In this document: positions 12,730 through 25,039 of the stretch, in pieces
How positions within the stretch are numbered: position 1 is the stretch's first letter
Layout: every line of letters begins with the position of its first letter
Origin: Guyanagaster necrorhizus
Taxonomy: Eukaryota > Basidiomycota > Agaricomycetes > Agaricales > Physalacriaceae
NCBI RefSeq assembly: GCF_019112545.1
Contig: NW_025064889.1
Location: forward strand, 827,654 to 891,653
Reading direction: 5' to 3'
Length of the DNA: 64,000 nt
The notes under the pieces: model-generated
Told to the model about the DNA's origin: nothing
The model's database searches: none
The model's input: only the letters and a program-made list of their open reading frames with translations
Program-made: the position numbers and the translations under genes

Positions 12730-13835
12730 AAAAGGTTCACTATAACAGTCATAGTAGACAGCAATAGCATCATTGGAAGTCATGTATTTCTTGTTGACTC
12801 ACTTGTTTGATTTAGAGCTGTATCTCTTCTATTTGACAAGATAATCTGTTATTGTAAAAAGCTCAATACTATAATGTCTCTAAACTCTACAGAGATAGAA
12901 GTCAAGGACTGTATTGACTTCATAAGATTCTTTTCTGTCAATAAGTTCAGGTGCAGATAGAAAAAGTTATTTTTAGTTTGAAAAGGCAGATAGCTTGTAA
13001 GAAGAGAGCAATATTTTGTTAAAGATCAGATGAATCTTTCAGATTATAAAAAGAGTGAGATGATATAAGGAGGCTCTGACTTTTGCTATAATAGTAAAAG
13101 GTCTCATCTATTTGTCTGTGAGTTTCTTTTTCAGATGCAGCAGATGAAGGTTGACCACATCCAGCTAGATGCAGTCCTCTATAGTATATTGAACCATAGG
13201 TTATCAGTGTGTATCATATTGCTTTTTCATAGCTGTGACTGCTTTCTCAAGAGTGGCTTTGGTCTCATTATAAATTTTGGATATTTGGTTTGCAAAATTT
13301 GTGAATGCTGAAATTAAAGTGGAGTATTATGAGAAGTTGGCAACAATAGGATGGTGTCTATAATTGATAGAGAACAGAGTTTTTCCTATCACTCAGTGTC
13401 TGCAGTTGTTATATTGAAAGGCTGCCAATGCAAGCTATTCAATCTAATTGTTTTATTGGTGATTAATAAATATATAGAGATATTTTTTGACCTCTTGATT
13501 GACATGCTCTATCTGCTTATCTGTTTACAGGTGATAGGCTGTTGAGGTGTTATTCTGAATCTGTAGTAGATGATACAAGTCTAATATAAATTTTGAGACA
13601 AACTGTAGTCCTCTATCTGAAATAATGATCTGTAGCATGCTTTACTTGGCATACACTTCATCACATAGGATCTTGGCCTATCCTTCTGATGATAGTTCAG
13701 TTAAGCATACTGATAAGCCTCTAGGCTCTATGCACTCTGAAATTACAGGCCTCAATAATTATTTTCAGCTTTTGCTCTTAGATGAGCTTTCAGTAAACCA
13801 ACTATTTCAGATTCAATAGTAGTAATTTTATTGAG
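12730..13835 (-). pseudogene. Decayed integrase C-terminal half and chromodomain (element Q)
   Basis: On the minus strand, right to left: an integrase core with ISDRGLQFVSKF (second catalytic Asp) and AYHLQTDRQ, then QYNNC, TLEKAVTAMKKQYD and HLKKKLTDK matching the integrase tail of X, then a chromodomain (ESYEVNTVLDF, DYLVK). TAG and TGA stops fall at the Gln, Arg and Trp positions of the relatives. It is truncated at about 13835; the N-terminal integrase, RT and gag are absent. Confidence 0.75.
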
Positions 13836-14093
13836 AACTATTCATTATTTACAGACATTCTCTTATATGCAAAGATTATATATCATATACAAACTTTCCT
13901 TTTATCTGCAAACTTTTCTTATCCTTGCAGACTTTTTTTTATTGATATTCATAGCACATAAACTTTCTGATTAATAATAAATGCTATAGGCATGGTCTAG
14001 CATCATAATATCCAATCAGATATATGTTATTATTAGTATATATATGGCACTTTAAAGTGACCTATTAGACTCATTGTGATATATATACAAGTG
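13836..14093. other. Short AT-rich spacer
   Basis: It holds short imperfect repeats of CTTTTATCTGCAAACTTTTCT type and runs of TA. I see no gene and no LTR in it. Confidence 0.4.
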
Positions 14094-14589
14094 TTATGCA
14101 TATGCTGCTAGCCTCTGCATCATCTCAACCAACCAAGAATTCAATCACTAAGTTCTATTGGCCTCTGTCTGTCCTCCATTATCTACCAATTTCATTTTAC
14201 TATTACTATTTTATATTTATATTTCCTATTGTAGTATCTAAATTCTAAAACAGTAGTAAACAGTTGATATCAGACTCCAACAGACTCTGACTCAGAATTA
14301 ACTACCAATAATATATAAACCACAAACAAATATTGTAAATATTTAGTTCAAATATCAACTTGAATAGTCATCTATACTTCATGCTCACTTCAGCTCCTCT
14401 CTATCTCATCTATTAGATTCTGCTCTGAAGAATATTTCTCTTCACTTTCTTGATAGAACAGAGTTCTATCAATCTATATTCTTGAGCTTTGACTCAAGGG
14501 TAATGTTGCTAATAGCTTTGTTAACACCCATGCACTCTATAGGTCTCCATGCATACACTCAAACCCAATTGATTGGCATATTCCTAACA
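14094..14589 (+). repeat. 5' LTR of element T (496 bp)
   Basis: Starts TGTTATGCATATGC and ends GGCATATTCCTAACA. It aligns over its whole length with the CpG-rich solo LTR at 38939-39433 (495 bp), differing mainly by C-to-T and G-to-A. A TATATAA box is at 14312-14318. AGTTCAAATAT at 14345-14355 is the predicted transcript start, complementary except for a decayed CpG to ATATTCAAACT just after the LTR (14592-14602). Confidence 0.85.
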
Positions 14590-14591
14590 AT

Positions 14592-14602
14592 ATATTCAAA
14601 CT
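14592..14602 (+). promoter_or_regulatory. Self-priming primer-binding site of element T
   Basis: ATATTCAAACT lies two bases after the LTR. Its reverse complement AGTTTGAATAT occurs exactly in the young LTR of the same family at 39191-39201 and with two CpG-derived changes in T's own LTR. This is the Tf1-type arrangement, where the folded 5' end of the transcript primes reverse transcription instead of a tRNA. Confidence 0.6.
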
Positions 14603-14634
14603 CAAACTCTTGAGTCAAAAAGAAATTTTTTATT

Positions 14635-15640
14635 ATGTCCACCACATTCATTCAATCTACAGAAGCTAACTTCAAACAAACTCAACTCGGCCATTCCAAC
14701 ATGTTCTCTATGAAAGACATTCCAGCCTCTGTCTCAAAAGAACAACCAGAATACTTTAGATTGGCCTCCAGTTGAGGATAACCCTTCTATAGAGAAACCT
14801 ACATCCACTCTAGCTTCACTGTCTATCAATCAAATTATGATGATTCTCCTAACCCTTTTGATGCCATCAGCATTCCAATCAATAGAGCTCAATAGACTAG
14901 TATGATGTATGGCACCCAAAGTGACTCTCTGATAGATCTCTTATCTCTGGGCAACATACATAGAAATTCAGACAGCTCAGACTCAGAGAGCAGAGGTGAA
15001 AACACCCCTACTCATACTCCTGTCTGACCAGAATCAGATGGTAATCCACTAAACCCCTTTTCAGGAGGGCCAGATAGTTCAGAAGATCCAGATGGTTCTA
15101 ATGGCCTGGACAGCTCTGATAGCCCTGCAGAAAGCAGCAATATAAACTAGCAGAACATGTTCCTAAAATTTATGAATCTGTTATAAGGAGTCTCCACTTC
15201 CCTCAATAACTCTAAGCCAGCCACTATCTGCATCAAAGTCAAGAAACCAGAACTCTTTGATGACTTCAACTCTTGCAAACTGAAGATCTTTATTGTCTCT
15301 CTTCAGTTGAACTTCAATAAGAGACCTACTATATTCACAATAGACACTAACAAAGTCAACTATGCCATCTCCTTCTTGGCTGGCACTGCACTTAACTAGT
15401 TTGAACCAGACATCCTTAACCCCAATCCACAGAATCTGCCAGTCTGGCAATTCTCCTATACAGCTTTCTTAGATGAGCTTCATAGCAACTTCAGCCTCTT
15501 CAATACTATTAGAGATGCTAAAAATGCATTAGAACACCTTCAGATGTGTGATGGAGACCAGATCATAAAGTATATAGTCTAATTCAATCAGTATGCCTTA
15601 TAAATTGGATATAGAGATAACTCTCTTCACTATGCAGATA
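14635..15640 (+). pseudogene. gag (capsid) of element T
   Basis: Starts ATG at 14635. The N-terminal part is Ser/Asp/Gly/Pro-rich. The second half is a Ty3-type capsid: PELFDDFN, TIDTNKVNYAISFLAGTALN, a position where TAG replaces Trp before FEP, FSLFNTIRDAKNALEHLQ and DQIIKYIV followed by a stop in place of Gln. Stops are TGA/TAG at Trp, Gln and Arg positions; the frame is otherwise kept. Similarity ends near 15640, where the sequence switches to the S-type pol. Confidence 0.75.
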
Positions 15641-18600
15641 TACCAGTTCTTTCAGTCCATCTGCTGAACTTCACTCTGACAGAGCATTATACCCAAGAGA
15701 ATTACAACATTATAGATGAAAACCATCTAGGGGATTTCTTATAGCCAGAAGAGCAGAAGCTCATACACTATTTCATGATGCTGCAAGAGGTCAGATTCAC
15801 ATAAGATGAGTTGCAGAAGAGGAAATTCAGAGAAGATTTTTTTTTCAGTGATTATCCCCATCATAGAACATATCTCTTGGGTTTACAAAAATATTCCCAT
15901 TTTCTCAGATTTGTATTATAAAGTCATAGACATAATCAAAGACAAAATTGCTTCAGGAATATATGAGCCTTCTAGTTCTTCATACTGATCTAAGTGGTTC
16001 ATAGTATTCAAGAAAGACAGATGGTCATTATGGATCATTCATGACTTACAGCCACTCAATGCAGTTATCATCCACAACTCAGAAATACCTCTGCTCATCA
16101 AATGGCTGGCTGAAACCTTTGGCAGATATGCATATTATAGAGTTTTTGATCTTTTCATTATCTTTGATCAATATTTGCTTTCAGTGAATAGCAGAGACCT
16201 GATGACCTTCCAAATCCCACTGAGCATTTTTTGGCTAACTATGCTCTCAATGGAGTGGACAAACTTGATGCAGATTCTTCAAGAGAATATAACTTACATG
16301 CTGCAGGACAAAATACCTGATATTACAATTCCATTTGTCAATGATGCAGAAGTGAAGGGGCTCATCAGCTGCTATAAAACTATAGACAGTGGCTATGAGA
16401 TGATATCCAATAATACCAGGATCCACCATTTCATATGAGAGCATTTCTAAAACCTCAATCAGATTATACAGCAGATGAAATATGCTGGCTGCATCTGGTC
16501 AGAAAAGAAGGCTTATCTCTGCCTGCTAAAAGCTGTAATAGTCAGACACAAGTGCACCTATGAGAGCTGAGTACTGGAGGATGGAAAAGTAGATAAGATC
16601 AAGAACTGAAGCTTATGTCAGGACCTGACAGACATCTGCTCATTCTTAGAGACTGCTGGAATCCTGCAGATATATGTCCACAATTACAGCCTGATCACTA
16701 AGCCTCTTGTGAATCTCACATGAAAAGATTTTGAGGGCTAGATCAGGAGGCAGCTCAAGAGGCACTTAAGCAGGAAATCATCAACTCTCCTGCTCTCTAT
16801 CTAACAGACTATAAATCAAAAGCATCTGTCATACTAGCTGTTGACATTAGCTCACAAACTGTCAGGTATGCTATATTCTAAGAGGATCCAGCCAATCTAA
16901 AGAGGAGGTACCCTTCCTGTTTCAGTTTAATATCTCTAAATGCAGTTAAGATGAAATATAGCCAGCCAAAGCTTGAACTGTATAGTCTATACAGAGCACT
17001 GAAGAAAACTGCTATATGGATCATTGGAGTAAAGAATCTTGTTATAGAGGTTGATGCCACTGCCATCAAGAGAATAATCAACAATCTAGATATAAATCCA
17101 AGCATAGTGATTAATCACTGAATTGTAGATATTCTTCTATTTGACTTTAAGATGGTATATGTTCCTGGAGTCAAGCATGGAGTGGATAGACTGTTTAAAA
17201 GGCATCTACAATCTGAGGATGAACTTGTGCAGGAAGACAATTTGGATTGAGTTAACAAAATGTATAGCTTCATACATATAATCAATCTGCTTATCAAAGA
17301 GCAAGCATCTGGCAGAAGGATATTATCTCTCATGTGAGTGCTTACTCAGAGCCAGCTCCATCTGCTGGCAACAGATCCACTGGATCCTGACACAGATTTG
17401 AAGATCCCTCAAAATACAAAGACCAAAGCTAACAACATCCAACTGTGACTAGTTATGAACTACCTGATGGATTTCACTATATCCATCTTTTTGGATGAAG
17501 ATCAAAAGAGGACATTCATTAATTATGCTTCAAATTTTTTCTTTCTTGACAGCCACCTCTGAAAAACATGACAGCAGAAGAGAACATAAGCTGATGGTAC
17601 TGTTGAATAGGAGATATAAGCTTTTGCAGATTGTATATGATGAGATGGGCCACAAGAGTGTCTATTCTATATGAGCTCACCTCCTCAAAAGGTACTGGTG
17701 GCTCCAACTGCTTGATGATATCAAATAGTTTGTGAAAACATATTATATGTGCTAGATCTGTCAAATAGATAAGTAGTATATTTTATCAGTTATAGCCTAC
17801 TCTGCTCCTCTCTTTGCTAAGGTTTATATAGATATATTCCATCTCCTAAAGTCTAATAGGTTCAAGTACATTGTTTATGCAAGGTGCTTGATAAGTGCAT
17901 ACCTAAAATTCAAAATGCTTAAGCATGAAAATACAGATGAGATGGCTCATTTTATCTATGAGGATATTATCTGCAGATAGAAATATCTCTGTAAGATTGT
18001 AACAGATAATAGGCCAGCCTTTATAGTAGCTCTCAAGATGCTATCCAATCAATATGACATTCACTACATATGCATTTTAGCTTACAACTCACAAGCACAA
18101 GGAGTTATTAAGTGCTACTACTTTAGTTTTTGAGAATCACTATTTAAGGTCTGTAGGAGTATCCAGAATAAATAGGGTCAAGTGGCATACACTATGATCT
18201 GAGTGAAGTGAGTTACTCTCTTGCAAATGATAGAGAAGAGCTCTTTTAAGGTAGCAACAGGTGTGGAGCTCATCCTGCCTTTGGATATAGCAGAGGCATC
18301 CTACTTAGTAGAACCACCAACAATAATAATCTCAACAGCTGAGCTAATAGCAAAGCAGTCAGTTGCTTTGCAAAAGTGATCTACTGATCTGAAACAAATC
18401 TGCTCAAAAGTCTATGAATCTAGAGTCAAAATGATCTAATAATGAGAACAGAAGCATACTAATCAGATCATTGACTGATATTTTAAGCCAGAGAATCTGA
18501 TGCTGATTAGAAACATAAGAGTGGAATATGAACTTAGAAAGAAGTTTAAACTAAGGTATCTTGGCCTGCTGGTGTATGTCTCCCAAAATAAAGGAGATGC

Positions 18601-18790
18601 CTTCATTCTCTATGATCTGGATAGTATGCTACTAGCAGATCCAGTTGCTGCATTTCAATGTATTCTCTACTACTCTTGAGACTCAATTCCTGTCTCTAGC
18701 TTGGCTGACTTTGTTGACCAGCTACTGGATCAGCTAGAAGCTCTAAAGCAGATAGCAGACTTATATGATGATACCATAGAGGATAGATAA
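15640..18790 (+). pseudogene. Agaricomycete-type Ty3/Gypsy pol (element S): RT, RNase H, integrase
   Basis: Recognisable order: a pre-RT segment (LSVHLLNFT, FFFSVIIPI), RT with YEPSSSSY (15963-15986) followed by TGA where Arg is expected, HDLQPLNAV, an active-site remnant FVND (16334-16345; the family has an Asp pair), HKCTYES, RNase H with KLELYSLYRALK, an integrase zinc region (CxxC-type end around 17740-17765), IVTDNRPAF of the integrase core (about 17998-18020), and a C-terminal KLRYLGLLVYV/AAFQCILYYS stretch, ending TAA at 18788-18790. There are many stops and a few frame changes. The RT motifs place it in a lineage I know mainly from mushroom-forming fungi. No S LTR was found. Confidence 0.75.
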
Positions 18791-19099
18791 GCATGACATC
18801 AGGCTCTGGGCCTTATGTTTCCTATTTTATTTCTCTTATTTTCACTATATTATATATGGCATTGCTCTCTTGTTCTTAATCTTGGATTTGCTTATACTCC
18901 TATCAGCTGCATTATATTTAACAGACTGGTGTATGCTTCTAATGTCTTATTGAGACAACTATTCTGCTTTGGCTCTTACATGCAATTTCTGCTGAAGAAA
19001 GAGCAAGCTAGCCAAAGCAACAGAACAAGAAAATACTTCAAGAAAATATCTCAAATCTATATCACTCTACATGACTATACTACCAGAGTTTATCAAAAA

Positions 19100-20052
19100 A
19101 TATAGAGGTATTGTCTATCTACCAAAAGATCTATCTCTTTCTCTTCCAAACACACATCATTGTCTGTGTGCTGTCAAGAGACAACAACAGATGGCTTGAA
19201 GTGCTGAGTAGAGGCCAGCACTGCTGTGTTTTCCTTATCTTTTGTAGAATGAATGGGTTTCACTGTGACCATCTTGGAAGAGGCTGCTCAGTTGCCACAG
19301 CTATAGCTGCTGATGAGACATTCTGCACACACAGGCTTATTATTATCAGAGTCAGTAGGGACAAGACATTGATGTCTGCTCATTCTGCTGCAGTTGTTAT
19401 ATTTTTCATCTGTCAGCTGGAAGAATATATCTGTGAGCTAGACTATGTATCAGAGCAGACAACTCATCTAAAGAAGCTGCTCTCCTGCTATCTCCATTAT
19501 ATTAGTCAATATGGTAGGCTGATCTTTTTTCTTCCTCAACTTCTGGTTTAAGGCCAGTGGCCAACCAGTTCTGATATAACCTGACAAGAGTGAGGTCAGT
19601 GCCATGCCTCAGAATGGAGAAGAGGACTTACCCTTGGCCTGGACCCTTTTGGCCACTCCTGCTTACAGATAGACCTCCAGCAGCTTATTCTCTTTATCAG
19701 CCACATTCTCATGACCAAGTTCTGCTCTTTCCAAGCTAAGCTTATCAGCCTCACTAACACTATATAGCCTGATACCAGCCCACTCCTCTTTTTCATCCAT
19801 ATCTGCCTCACTGCTAATCCACTCCTTCTTCTAGTCCATACCCATCTTGGTCTCCACCATCAGTGTGTCATCTATATCCACTCCTCTGTTATTATTTGAA
19901 CCAATGCCTGCCCACTTCTCTTCTGACTTATCCACCTTGCTAGGTGCACTCCTATCATTGGATGAGACAGTGGATGCATTGATCATAGAGACTAGACAAT
20001 CAAGAGGTGAGTGTAGGCTAGAATCAGTGAAAGGCAGGAGACTCACACTCAT
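19100..20052 (-). pseudogene. Antisense Cys-rich (Zn2Cys6-like) ORF downstream of S pol, decayed
   Basis: The minus strand between 19392 and 19297 encodes a Cys cluster (NCSRMSRHQC, 12 residues, then CAECLISSYSC). The second triplet has the C-x2-C-x6-C spacing of fungal Zn2Cys6 binuclear clusters; in the first, one Cys is replaced by Met and the spacing is shorter. It resembles the better preserved ORFs at 25040-25990 and 58087-59262, and like them points toward the 3' end of a pol gene. The rest of the ORF is broken and its limits are approximate. Confidence 0.4.
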
Positions 20053-20065
20053 TTATAATAGTTGA

Positions 20066-20910
20066 TAAGCTCTTGCAAAACAAGAGACTTCACACTGCCT
20101 GCTCTCTAATGCTAGACTGACAGAACTGCCTCAGAAATAGGCAGATGCAGCAGAAAATAAAAGCTCACTGACAACAGAGTATATTAGCCAGTAGCTCTGT
20201 AACCCTTGCAAGGCAGACCACCTTGTCCTGTTTAGATGTTGGTAACAGTCATGATAAAAACAGACAAGACTCACACAAAATCAGATTGACTTGTGGATCC
20301 ACTGTATGTGGGCCAGCTTAAGCTCTGAGTGCTTCTGCTAGATTGAATCTATGACATTTAAGTTGTAAAGTGAGTGGGCATGCTCAGCAGTCCAATGAGA
20401 TAGAACACCTTGCCAAGATTCAAATTCAAAGTTGGTGAATGATGGTGGTGGTATGAGAGGTGCTGTTAAGGAAAAACATCAGCTCCAGTCTCATTGTCTT
20501 TATACCTGGCCATGCTAGCTGTGGCTATGCATTGGAAACCTGCCACCTTCTGCCCACAATCCAGCTGGAATGTTCTGCTGTCTAGTCTGGACTCTTCTCT
20601 GCTTCTTTTCTATTCATTCACTCACTTTTGAGCTTCTCTTCTATGTTGATCACATAGCCAGACTCTAGCTCTGTTCCTCCATCAATGGGAATAACACCTT
20701 TTGCTCTTCTTTTTTTTTGTACACTTCTTCTTTTCATAACAACCAGAGGTGCCTCTACTTAGTGGGAAAATTCTTGTGCCTGTAAATTTCTACAGTGTCA
20801 CTGTCTCTGTGATAGACTCTATTTCTAGCCTCCACTTTTTTTAGCTAATACTATCTGCTCTTTATAGCAATGATCCTGTATGTCTTGATAGTGAATCATT
20901 TTTTTCTGGT
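20066..20910. other. No gene recognised
   Basis: Between the S-associated Cys-rich ORF and the tandem array. It contains a few Cys codons on the plus strand but no conserved arrangement, and no frame above about 70 codons stands out. Confidence 0.4.
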
Positions 20911-21155
20911 GGATTACTGCTACTCTGCTGTATAAGCCAGCAAATTTGCTTATTTCCAATGGATTACCACTGCTCTACTGCATAAGCTGATGAGTTGGTT
21001 GTTCTTGCCAAATTCTCTCTACTCTGCTATACAAGCTGGCAGATTGTTTATTTTTAATAATAGCTTGTTATTACTCTGCCACATTAGTCAGTGGATTGCT
21101 TAAGTTTTAACAGATTATTACTACTCTACTATATAAACTAATAGATCTGGTAGTT
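20911..21155 (+). repeat. Minisatellite: about five tandem 48-50 bp units
   Basis: Units start at 20911, 20961, 21011, 21059 and 21109. Each carries a core close to TACTCTGCTGTATAAGC followed by a variant of CAGATTGNTTATTTT. The units differ mostly by transitions, so the array expanded before or during the C-to-T decay of the region. Its role is unknown. Confidence 0.65.
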
Positions 21156-22640
21156 CACTGTTTCTCATCTTGAGATCACTATTCTGATGCTTCTCACACT
21201 TGAAGGTACTTCATTTCCTCTAGGTTCAGACTATAGAAGTTCTCCACTGCTTGCAGGGCTGTATCTGCTATCTTCTTATTCTTCTTTTCTTTCTCACTCT
21301 CTCACTCATCTGTTATTCCACCATTGGTGTATGCCTCTCAGTCAGAGATGATAATCCTGCTCAATGACACTTTAAGCACATGCATTAGCTCTGTGCTATA
21401 TATGTCATTGAGCTTCAGCTTTGCTATGATTGCCTGGTAGACCTGCTCAAAGGTGCAGATCTTCTTATAGTTGTGCATGTCTTGAATTCTAGCATACTTG
21501 CTGCACATAAAGAGAGTCATGTGATCCAACCAGATGACATCCAGAAAAAGTACCATACCTGGTGATTTTAGTGGAATACCAGGCTGAGAGGTTCAGATTT
21601 AGGGCTGACACTATGGCTGCTCATAATTAGACAATGACTGTCTGTATAAAGGCATTGACTTGCTGGCTATTGTCTGCTTCTGTTATCTCATGTAGCTATA
21701 TAAGAGAGGTTTTAACACTGGCATAGTCTGTTCTATGCTCTCTGTTTGCCTCTGAAGAGTATGCTCCATGATAATAGTACTATAGAACTGTGAAGAGCCT
21801 CTTTATATATACTGGCCATATAGCTAGAGTCAGAAATATGACTGAGGATACTCATAATGTTTCTTTTTCCTGGTTGTGTTGCATCATGGGCTCATGGGCA
21901 CTAAATCTCAGTTTCTCCAATGCTAGATCTGCCAAAGCATTAAGAGAGCTGAGCAGTGAGTATCATCCTGCCTTCAAAATGAGAAACTATTTCCTCCACT
22001 ATAGCTCAAGCAACAGAGCACCAATATGACCTGTCTAAAGATCTGCTGTGTAATCAACAACCTATAAGATAATAATAGACAGCTTTCTGCTGTCTGTCTC
22101 CTGTATCTGATAAGCAACTATAGCACTTATGAGCAGATGCATATTAGCTGAAATATGCACACAAGAGATACTTTATCTGATTAGAGATGGATCAGGCATG
22201 GATAGTCTTATAAAGCTATTTGATGAGACACTAGATATAGAAGGTGTAGCCAATTCACTTATGGATAGTGAACTCACTGAGCAGATTGATAGTGCCTTGC
22301 TGGTCTGGAAGAAGGTGGTTTAGGCACATATAGGAGCCACAACTGATAAGGGAGCAGGCTTTTGAGATATCAGTATTTAAAGAATAATCTTGTAAATAGA
22401 ATGAGAACTAACTTTTATGGTATAAAGCTAAGGAATAAAATTCTGCTAGTCTCCAACAAGCTGAAGCCATAAGCATATGTAAAAGCCTTTGAGCCTGGTA
22501 TTATACAAGTGGACAGCTTAGAGCTATTTTCAGATCTCTCTCTTATTCTTTTACATCTCACTCATATCCTGCCTATCTGCTCTCAAAGCAGACATCAGAG
22601 CTTGTTCTACCAATGAGCCACTGCTCCAAGTGGATTCTGT
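21156..22640. other. Unassigned AT-rich region with small ORFs
   Basis: A 72-codon minus-strand frame (21338-21556, with DHMTLFMCSKYARIQDM) and a 64-codon plus-strand frame (22129-22323, with LIRDGSGMDSLIKLFDE) read like decayed protein sequence rather than noise, but I recognise neither. They may belong to element S or to missing parts of T. Confidence 0.35.
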
Positions 22641-22649
22641 TGAGTTTAC

Positions 22650-24900
22650 TCTGAACTGCTGAGTTTCCCCTTTGTGATTATAAAAGAACTTGCAAGAGCA
22701 GATGCAATCCTTCTCATATCAGAGAGTTTGCTAACCTTATACCAGTGCCACAAAAAATCAAGGATATCCAATCTTTTCTTAGCTTTGCCAACTTCTACCA
22801 TCATTTTATACATGAATATAGTGATATTGTTATTCCTCTTATATGACTCACCCACAAAGAAACTTCATGGAAATTTAATGACAAATGCTTGGCTATCTTT
22901 AGTGAGTTAAAACAGACTATTACATATACTTCTATTTTACTCACTGGGTCTCTGATCAAAAGATAGTGGTGGAGACTAACACTTCTAATTATGCAATTGC
23001 AGCTACCCTTAAAGATGGTGAAATTCACTCCATCACTTTTTGCTCCCAGAGCCTCCACAATACTGAACTCAACTATAACACCTATAACAAAGAGCTTTTG
23101 GCTATTTTTAAAGCTTTTAAACATTGGCACCACTATCTTGAAGGCTCCACAGACTCTATTGATATTGTAACAGACTACAAGAATCTTGAATACTTTGCAA
23201 CTACTAAGATTCTAACATACTAACAGATTTGCTGATCCAAATACCTATTTCAGTTCAATTTAGTAATTCAGTTCTACTATAGAAAACTTAGTGGAAAACT
23301 GGATATACTCATTAGATGATAGGATGTCTACCCTAAAGAGAGGAATAGCCAACATGCCCAAATCAATCCCCATGCTCTGATGGCCTCTGCTCTGATGGCC
23401 TCTGCCAGGCCAAGGCCACTTCTGAATCCTCTCTCTCTCAGTGATCTATTAATGAATCCAACATCCTTTACTTTGAAGATCATATCTATATCCCAGACTC
23501 TGATGATCTCCATCTTTGTATACTACAAAATAATTACAATCATATCTTGGCAGGCCACTTTAGTCAAAACTAGACATTAGAGCTAGTCTGATGAGATTAC
23601 ATCTGGCCAAAGATGCATGAATATGTTCAACACTATATTAAGTCTTGCACAGTTTGTGGACACAGTAAGACACCTAGACACTGCCTCTATAGGTTACTCA
23701 AACCTCTACTGATTTCTAAATGGTCATGAGATTCTATTTCCATAGATTTCATTAAATAACTACCAGACTTCAATAGATTCACTGCCATCCTAGTAGTCAT
23801 TGACTGGACTAGCAAGCAAGTCATCTTTATCCTCACTCATGATATCATCAACTTCATGGAGCTCATCCAACTTTTTCTCATTCATATCTTCTCCAAACAT
23901 GAGATATCCAGTTATATCACCTCTGATCATAGCTCTGAATTTGTTTTTCAGTTCACTTATGCTTTAGCTATTGTCTTTGACATGAAACTTTACCTTACTT
24001 TTGATTACCATCTGGAGGCCGACAGACAAACTGAACAGGCAAACTAAACTCTGGAACAATACATCCACATCTACTGCTTCTATCAATAGGACAACTGGGA
24101 TACCCTCTTATCTATTGCTGAGTTTATCTATAACAATACTTTTATTACATCTACTGGAATTTTCCCATTCTTTGCTAACAAGAGTTACCATCCTAATATC
24201 ACTATTCATTCTGAAAGAGACATCACCTTTACTCAGACCTGAGACTTTATAGTCAATCTTGACAAACTCCATTAAGTATTAAAAAATAAAATCTCTGAAG
24301 CTCAGGCTCACTATAAGATTCAAGTAGACAAGCATCAAATTCTAGTGCTCCTGTTTATAGTGGGTGATAAGGTTTATCTCAGTTCCAAACATATCAAAAT
24401 CACCCATCTGACCAGAAAATTCTCTGAGAAATACCTTGATCCTTTCAAAATTATAGCTCAACCTGTTTCTTACTCTTTCATCTTGAGGCTTCCACTAGAT
24501 TTTTGGTCTATTCACCCAGTCTTCCATATGTCATAATTAGAACTTGTAGAAGAAAACACCATTTCTAATTGAATCCAACCACTGCCATCTCCAGTCAAAG
24601 TCAATAGAAAAGAATATTTCAAAATAGCTCAAAATCTTGACTCTAAGCTGGACTATCAGTTCTGCTGCCTACTGCTATACAAGATCCAGTAGCTAGACTA
24701 CAAAGATACCAACAAAGAATTTGCTTAGTTACCAGCCTCCAAGTTCTTTGCTGATAAGTTTATTGAAAAATTCCACTATTGATATTCAGATAAACTAGGA
24801 TCCTTATCTAAAGTCACTCAAACATTCTTTTCTTGATACAACACTACTCTAGACACCACTGGTACCCACCTTTACTATTTTAATTCTAACTACTGATTAC
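22650..24900 (+). pseudogene. Late pol of element T: RT connection, RNase H, integrase, chromodomain
   Basis: Pieces: the RT-RNase H link (PVPQKIKDIQSFLSFANFYH, about 22750-22800), RNase H 22966-23222 (SNYAIAATL, ELNYNTYNKELLAIF, DYKNLEYFATTK), integrase (ISKHEISSYITSDHS-type core about 23880-23935, then a EADRQTEQAN end), a C-terminal domain 24345-24536 (GDKVYLSSKHIK, FSEKYLDPFKII), and a chromodomain region with EYFKIAQNLDSKL and a stop at a conserved Trp. Element U (61675-64000, minus) is its close relative. RT palm and protease are missing. Confidence 0.75.
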
Positions 24901-25039
24901 TATTTCAATTACTCCTTTTATAATTTTCAAAGTCAAATCTTGTATTTATATTTTTGTTCACTGTCAATCTGATACTTTCTATATATGTTTCATACTGCAA
25001 GAAATTTTTTACAATTACAAAAGCCTGGCATCCAACAGA

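Noticed and set aside
19111..19551. 146-codon plus-strand ORF as a gene
   Set aside because: The opposite strand carries the Cys-cluster pattern shared with T and U, so the plus-strand frame is more likely a shadow.
20911..21155. Tandem repeats as a CRISPR-like array
   Set aside because: Units are directly adjacent with no unique spacers, and the setting is a fungal transposon block.
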